Of a DNA stretch of 62,333 nt, positions 56,166-62,333 are shown one piece after another. Location of the stretch: positions 1,072,650 through 1,134,982 of the forward strand of contig NW_019091445.1 in the NCBI RefSeq assembly GCF_001949145.1, read 5' to 3'. Below the pieces are notes generated by a model, which ran no database searches, was not told the DNA's origin, and saw only the letters and a program-made list of their open reading frames with translations. The DNA comes from Acanthaster planci. Lineage: Eukaryota > Echinodermata > Asteroidea > Valvatida > Acanthasteridae. Made by a program: the position numbers and the translations under genes. Every line of letters begins with the position of its first letter. Positions within the stretch are counted from its first letter, which is position 1.

Positions 56166-58859
56166 CAAGATATGCGGCGGAGGGGTACCCCCCACCTGTC
56201 CAATCCCTGTACACACTCGAGACTATTGTTACCTAACACAACCCCCCCCCTTAGAAGTCTGTAAAGAATTCCTGAGATTCCGATCAAACAATGACCAACA
56301 TAAAGCCGGGGGGGTTTCTCTCCGTCTCATATCTTGCTTCAAATGGACTTTTTCATGAGAAGGCTGTTCACAAACAAATTTATGTACTTATGTACTTTAA
56401 CCTCGAAGGTGTCCTTCACTCGACGACAACGCATTGATAAAAGAAGAATATAATGTCGTCATGAAAAGAGTTCTCATGATTGATTTTGGATTTATGCTTG
56501 ATTTGTGACAATAGGATTTGAACGTTTTGTATTGGGAAGGAGTCCTGTAAGCATGTTTACAGTGGAATTTGCAAGATTACGTAGGCTTATGTAGATGAGA
56601 GAACATTAAATTATTTTCAAAATGAAAAATGACATTTTCAGAAATCCTGTTTTGGAGGTAAATACAATTGCTCAATATGAGACTCCCCGTATAAAAGTTG
56701 ACGAAATACTTCTTGGAAAACGTCGATTTGTGGTTCATCTCTTTTACGTATTTTGTAGATTAATTGCATGGTACCCAAGCCCTGAACTGTATCTGTGTCA
56801 GGTTTTTGTTTCAACTTTAATGTCATTTTCTGTGCATTCAATTCTCCAGTTGGTACATTAATTTTACATTTAATAAATTCGAGAATCATGAACGAATATG
56901 GAAGCAATTTCTCGTGTGTGTCTGTTCATTTGTTTTCCGATTTTTACTAAAAAAAATTCGTGGAGCTCTACATTCATTTTTATAGCGTCTTAATCTGAAA
57001 TGGATAAATCATTGAAAGGCTTTAACATACATGTACAAGTATATTACAAGTGCGTGTTTACCGTCTGGACAGGACGCACCGCTTTCGGCTGCGTATAAAT
57101 TGTGCAGAAACAAACGCAGCGGTGCTATAAAACCCTGCTCCCCCGTGACCTACTATTAAGTGCTTAACAGCAAAAAAGAACAAGGAACCAAACACCGAAG
57201 GAAATGTGTTCCTGTCATGATTCTACCATAACATTCTGCATGGCAAGTAGTTTCCTAATGATGTTTCCTAAAATATGTAATGCCAGACCTTGTTATGAAG
57301 GTTAGCAAGTCACGTGGTTGTGCCATCTGGGGGGCAAACAGCGATCGTACGCACAGCTCTCTGTGTGCGGCAATACGATAAATCGAATACAATAAACCGT
57401 TGTAAATAGATGGGGTTTGCGAAGTTGGGGGACAGGGGTGTTCCAGTAAAATCTTTTCAAAATCTTAAAATAGAAAAGGTAAAAAACAGACACTGTATAC
57501 CTACTAAACTAAAATAACAAAAATTATGAAAAATGAACAATTGATCTTTCATTTTAAAAGTGATAATAACACTCTAACCCCGAGCAAAACAACAAACAAA
57601 CAAACAAAATCACCTGTCTCTTGATTAACAATCCTGACCCCCAACGCCGTCAATCGTATTGCCTTAGCAACCCCGAGGAACATTGTTGCCCCGAGCAACC
57701 ATAATGCAGCTAGACTCTGGCGGTTACCAAGAGTGATGACACTGCCAGAATTATTAAAACCAAAACAAAGAAACTGGTAGCCATTTTGTTTCTGATTCTC
57801 GCTTCATGCGTACCTTTACAACACAAGGTATTAAAAATGGATATTTATTTTTGACGTTAAATTTTAGAAAAAGAAGCCTCTTCACGAGTAAAGAAATCTT
57901 GATTTGTATTTTTAATTTCTATTTTTCAGATCTCAGGACAAACCAACAAAAAAACAATCGAACCAATCCACGCTGTAATTCCTGGGTGACACCACGACGC
58001 TTCCTCTCTCTCCAGACGGTATCGGTTGGAACTAACTCTGTGGACGAAGTCCCTCGAACACAAGTCTACTCAAACCTGTGAGAAAAAAAAACGTTTGCTG
58101 TGTTTTCCCTCTCTTCTGGGACCGTCGTTTGGGGGTTTGTCTCGTTTTCCTAACTCAGAGTGTCCGCCTTCATCCTCGTTTACCTTCACGTTTATCATCT
58201 AGTAACTTAGACACCTGCTGATGTAAACCTTGTTTTGTTGGTTCATGTTTTTCTTGAGCGATTTCTAAATCATATATCCGTTGATGTGAATTCTTAAATT
58301 TTCCCCTGGTTGCTGAATCCTCCCTCTGGTGTGCCTTGACTCTTTTAACTTGTACGAACGATTCTGCCCTCGATGTGTGTATCTCACTCAATTTTAGTGG
58401 CGTCGGTAATGTTAAAATACCCAGCGTAGAACACTACTTTTTTAAATCGAATGCGGTACAATTGTAACCGTTTAAGTTTTCGATAACGTCTTGTGATATA
58501 AACGTCTGCTCGTTTTTAGTCAAGTAAAAAGTGTGTGTGTCTTATCATTTTTAGAAAGGGTCAACACCTTTTTTAATTAAACCAACAGTTTTTAAAATAA
58601 CAACAGACGAAGCTATATAATGGTCAGCGATCCTGTGAACCTTAATCGAAATTAGTTTATTTGTGCTGTGTATTGTGCATCGACGGCTTACCGGGTCGGC
58701 TGGGACCTCCTCAACGACAAACACTGAATCGCTTCATTTGTTCATTTGTGTTCCGATTTTTACCAAAAAAGATAGTGAAGTTGTACATTCGTTTAGTGTT
58801 TTATCTGAAATGGGTTAATCAATGAACAGGCGCTTAACATACAGTATATTACAAAGTGC

Positions 58860-59530
58860 TTGCCGCCATTGTGGAAAATGTATTTAAAGCCTGTGCCAAG
58901 CTGGGACTTGAACACAGGCCTTCTTGGTGCAAGACGAGGAAAGAACCGACGCTAACCCGATCCCCCATCTTCCCTCGTGTGGGTTGCACCTTGCCTTATG
59001 AAGTACCGTATACTGTCTGTCGCACGTGGCCGATTTCCTTCCTAGTGTCAAAAGGCCCATTTTCATTAAATATTGGGTTTCATTGGCCTTAATTTTCAGT
59101 TTTGTCGATTCAAGAAGCAGCTAGTACTGTCCACCTGCACACTGTGCTGGGGGGATAAGGGAAGAGTTGCACTTGTTTAATACTCACAGTGTGGTTTTGT
59201 GGGGAATTGGCAAGTGCGATATGTTTTTGTTTCAGCCATCCAATATTTTCATTTACATCAGGCTAACGATTTAACCCAAAACAAGGTTAATTTGGATGAA
59301 CATATCACATCTTTCCGTTTAAACATCTGATTTTCAATTATAAATTTGTTAATAGTTACGAAGTGTTTCGACACGGATATCTTAACGTAAATTTTAAGAT
59401 GTCCATTACTTTCAACCATCGTTCTCCTTAATTCTGTATAAATAGTGATTCGGCCCCATGGGTAGCAACTGATTGTGTGGAATACAAAAGACGACGCTGG
59501 CTACGAAAATTCACTGACTGATTTTTTCCA
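58860..59530. repeat. Diverged duplicate block, copy 2 (partner 55330-56165)
   Basis: Counterpart of the block at 55330-56165, without the hairpin. Its first 120 bases include a SINE-like piece. Confidence 0.75.
58880..58985 (-). mobile_element. Possible tRNA-derived SINE head
   Basis: On the minus strand TGTTCAAGTCCC (58903-58914) is B-box-like and lies after GGGTTAGCGTCGG and a TTGCACCAAGAAGG segment, as in degenerate SINE promoters. The A box is poor. Confidence 0.35.
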
Positions 59531-59989
59531 CGAGAAGGTTGTTCGCTGACGTATTTATGTGCGTTAATCGTGTAAATGTACAGTCGTACGGAAGCGTATA
59601 AGGGCCACTTGCAATTTTTTTTTCGAGTTATTAATTTCGCCGCGGCGAGTTACTGTGAATATGAATTTGGCACATGCTGGGCACATGCACACTGGACCCC
59701 TGTGCTATAGTTGGGCCAGCCCAACTCATTGAGATTCATGCTGGTACCTTCACAGCACAACCTTTACCAATTTTTGTGAACAATGGCAGTCATGAAATTT
59801 TCAAACTTTTTAAATGGTAGCGTCCAGAAAATGAGCACGAATCTAGCAGAGTATTCCCTACAGTGGTCACCTGGCGGACAAATCCTAAAGGACTATCAGA
59901 AATTTCTTAAAAGTTGAGAGAATCTGATAAACTATTTTGAACTCCGGTAAAATACCCATCACCAAGTTGGTAAGAAAAATAATATTCTT

Positions 59990-60660
59990 ATAACTGGTCA
60001 AAGTGGTCATGCATTGGTTCAGCGTTTTCGCGACTTGGTTCTGCCTCTGTGACGTTATTATTCCGACGGAACGTAGGAGTCCATGGGATATGAAGTTGCT
60101 CGATGTTCTCGAAGAAGAATCTGTCCATGCTTCCTCATTCCTTCCGTCTATCTTTTGGGAATGGGTCGTCCTAGTTGGAAGCATTGGCGTCCTAATTGGT
60201 GAGTCCCCGGATTATGGTCCGACCTTCTGTGATTACAGGAGCAACCAATCCCAATGGGCCGAATAGACTGTTCACTGAGGAGAGGATTCCTCGATGGGTG
60301 AAAGGCTTGTCGGCGACTGACACCTTGAAGGTGAATGTGTAAAGTCACCCTCTCCCAGCACAATCTTACAAATTTAAAGTTCCACTGGTGTAGGCCATTC
60401 TCGTCCAGACCGAAGTTTTTCATGCTTGTGGCATGGGGGTTTGACGCCGTTAATGATGCTTGGCTTCTCTGCAGACAATCAAAATCTTCCTCCTTGCTGG
60501 GCAGTGACATGAGTCCATCGACATGAAAATGTCTGTCGACAAACTTTCGGCTATCACCGCCATGATCGCGCTCACCTCCCCCGGCAGCCTTTCTCGGACC
60601 ATACGAGGTCACTGCAAGTGATGAGCTGTTCTCCAAAACGTGCACCGTCATTCTGTATAG
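59990..60660 (-). pseudogene. BEL/Pao retrotransposon pol remnant
   Basis: A minus-strand ORF (60148-60651) begins within a pattern typical of BEL/Pao reverse transcriptase: a SxAVTSYGPRKAA-like stretch, then RKFVDRHFHVDGLMS, which resembles the RxFYVDD(G)L catalytic area with one Asp lost. Further downstream the connection-domain signal (an R-G-I-L-S-x-V-N-x-L-F-x-P-L-G-like stretch) is in another frame. Frameshifts and the altered active site mean it is inactive. Only this fragment of the element is recognisable. Confidence 0.7.
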
Positions 60661-62333
60661 GCCTAGTCGATGACATATCTCGTTGGGTCATTTCCCATAT
60701 ATATCATAGACTTTCCAAAACTTACATGACGGTAGTCTTTCTCATTCATGTATGCAATCATAAGAAATGTGATTAAAGTACATTTCCCTAAGTCCTATAG
60801 CCCCATTCCTGTTTTTTCTATAAGTTGGTGATCTATGTCAGTCTCATTTCGTGAAAACTTCGACAGATGTTGCCTTTGAATACTTCTGCTTCTGTTGGAG
60901 GACAGCACCCATAATTGATCGTTTGGATATCCTCATCGCAACTGACGATTAGTTTAGTAAGTTTCGGGTGACTGAAACCAAGCAACAACACAGTACCATT
61001 GCATAGAATGACTCGAACAAACAGCCTTCCATGCGGAAACATTCCAGATATTGCGGGTTCCAGTTCGTGCTGGAACCCTTAAATTGCAAAACCACAGAGA
61101 AAAGGGTCATTACATCCACAGTTCAGGAACGTTAAGGTTCTACTGCTTCAGCTGTCACATCCCACAAGTAAGATTTTGGTTTTACTTTTAAACCGGACCT
61201 TTTGTGGTGTGGAAGTACGTTTATGACAGGACCGAATTCTGCACCCAGCTGGTGTTAAAGGTAGGCGCTAACAAGTACTGAACTCACACGTGAAGAATTA
61301 CAAAAAGTACGTCATCAAAGTGCAAATTGATAGACTCATTTGTTGATTAGAGAGACCTCCTACAATTCTGAATGAAAATGCCATTTGTTATGTAACCTTT
61401 CAAACAGAAAATGCCTTTTCAGCAGTAAATTTGTCAATGAAATTTCCTTCACGCGAATGAATTTCACGCGAAATTTAGAAAAACGAGTCGAGTTCATAGG
61501 AATTCATTACCTCTGATTTAGTATCTTTAAAGGTAAGATGCTCCGATATAAGACTGCTTTTATCTAAAGAGCGCCAGTATTTTTGTTTAGAAACGACACA
61601 ATATCGCCTTTCAGTGAGGTTATCAGTGAGGTTAAAAATTATGGTACGGCCAAAATATTGGACAGTTGATTAAGAAAAGTTCTTACTTTGCCTCCTCTCT
61701 CCTACTCGCGGATATGTCGCTGGGGAACAACAATGAACTATCTTTGCGGATGTATAGCATAAGGGAAATGGTAAAACAGCAACACTGAAACTACACTTCA
61801 TAAACATAGTCTTTAAATTTCCATTCAACCTCTTTTAACATTGTGTAATACAGATTTCGCAGTTTCTAATCATTCTGATTATATGACAAATTCTGTCATA
61901 TTACATGCATGCATGTCTCCGACGGACCTAGAAAGGCAAGTTGGTTTTTGACGTCACAGTTGTGTTTCTCGTACAAGTGGCTGCTAAAACTACAGTTGGC
62001 CGACGGTAGATAAGTAAAAAAATAATTTACGAAGTATTTGAGATCCCATGCAGCTATCAAAATACCAGATACATGTAATAACAAACGTACCTCTAAATAC
62101 TAAATGAAAATGTAACCCATTGGAACGAAATTGAGTTGAAATCGAGAACAACCATTAATATGCAAACTTTGGCTGCCCTTACAGGTTACAGGTGAAAGTC
62201 CAAGCTTTCCACAAGGGCTTTGTACAAATACCACGTCATGGCTGTATTGTGTGAAATTCCGTTTATCCAAAATTGTGGTTCAGTGTGGTGGCTGTGGACT
62301 TTACTCACCTACTCAGGCAGACAACATTGGAAC
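60661..62333. other. Gene-poor end of window
   Basis: No gene or repeat family is recognised. Short ORFs here have no coding features that I can support. Confidence 0.4.

Larger units (their letters stand above)
54629..59884. other. Non-coding duplicated region
   Basis: No gene is recognised. A block at about 55330-56160 is a diverged duplicate of about 58860-59530, and 56900-57060 resembles 58730-58860. Together they suggest segmental duplication with shuffled order. A hairpin element lies at 55777-55900. Confidence 0.5.

Noticed and set aside
57806-58081. 91-codon plus ORF preceded by a good acceptor (TTTCAG/AT)
   Set aside because: The phase resembles the last FADD-like exon, but the translated sequence has no death-domain features and no partner exon was found.
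60148-60651. 167-codon minus ORF as a host gene
   Set aside because: The residue pattern fits a frameshifted BEL/Pao pol fragment rather than a cellular protein.

Overview
This window is eukaryotic. Genes are split by GT-AG introns of about 0.1-3 kb, intergenic DNA is full of short inverted-repeat elements, and there are two sized N gaps (11724-11860 and 35146-35738) plus three single Ns. The gene set (animal-type CNOT2, PSMC2, a FADD-like adaptor with DED and death domains, an intron-bearing phosphonatase), with Crypton-, BEL/Pao- and LINE-type remnants and frequent palindromes such as TACATGTA and TAGGCCTA, suggests a marine invertebrate deuterostome. An echinoderm seems most likely to me, with amphioxus or a hemichordate possible; this is inference.

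Layout: 1-2973 has no recognisable gene. 2974-5522 (-) is a multi-exon gene for an unrecognised acidic protein with a C-terminal coiled coil. 7299-8357 (-) is a single-exon Crypton-recombinase-derived (KIAA1958/DUF3504-like) ORF that ends before the catalytic end. 10292-18719 (-) is CNOT2, rebuilt as 13 phase-consistent exons. 19761-22911 (+) is a complete phosphonoacetaldehyde hydrolase (PhnX-type) gene, divergent from CNOT2 and convergent with the next gene. 24539-33740 (-) is the complete proteasome ATPase PSMC2/Rpt1 in 12 exons. 39099-46510 (+) is an intact FADD-like gene (DED plus DD, 205 aa, 4 exons). 48390-54628 (+) is its tandem duplicate, apparently a pseudogene in this assembly (1-nt deletion in the DED, in-frame stop in the DD). 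The rest, to 62333, is repeats, duplicated non-coding blocks and a BEL/Pao remnant.

The genes do not form one pathway. CNOT2 (mRNA deadenylation and repression) and PSMC2 (protein degradation) are housekeeping genes. PhnX would cleave phosphonoacetaldehyde, giving the animal a route to break down 2-aminoethylphosphonate. The FADD-like pair belongs to death-receptor and innate-immune signalling and is the most dynamic part of the window: a recent tandem duplication whose two copies can serve as empty sites for each other's insertions. Several single-N junctions sit exactly at edges of near-identical blocks, so part of the duplication structure may be an assembly or haplotype artefact.
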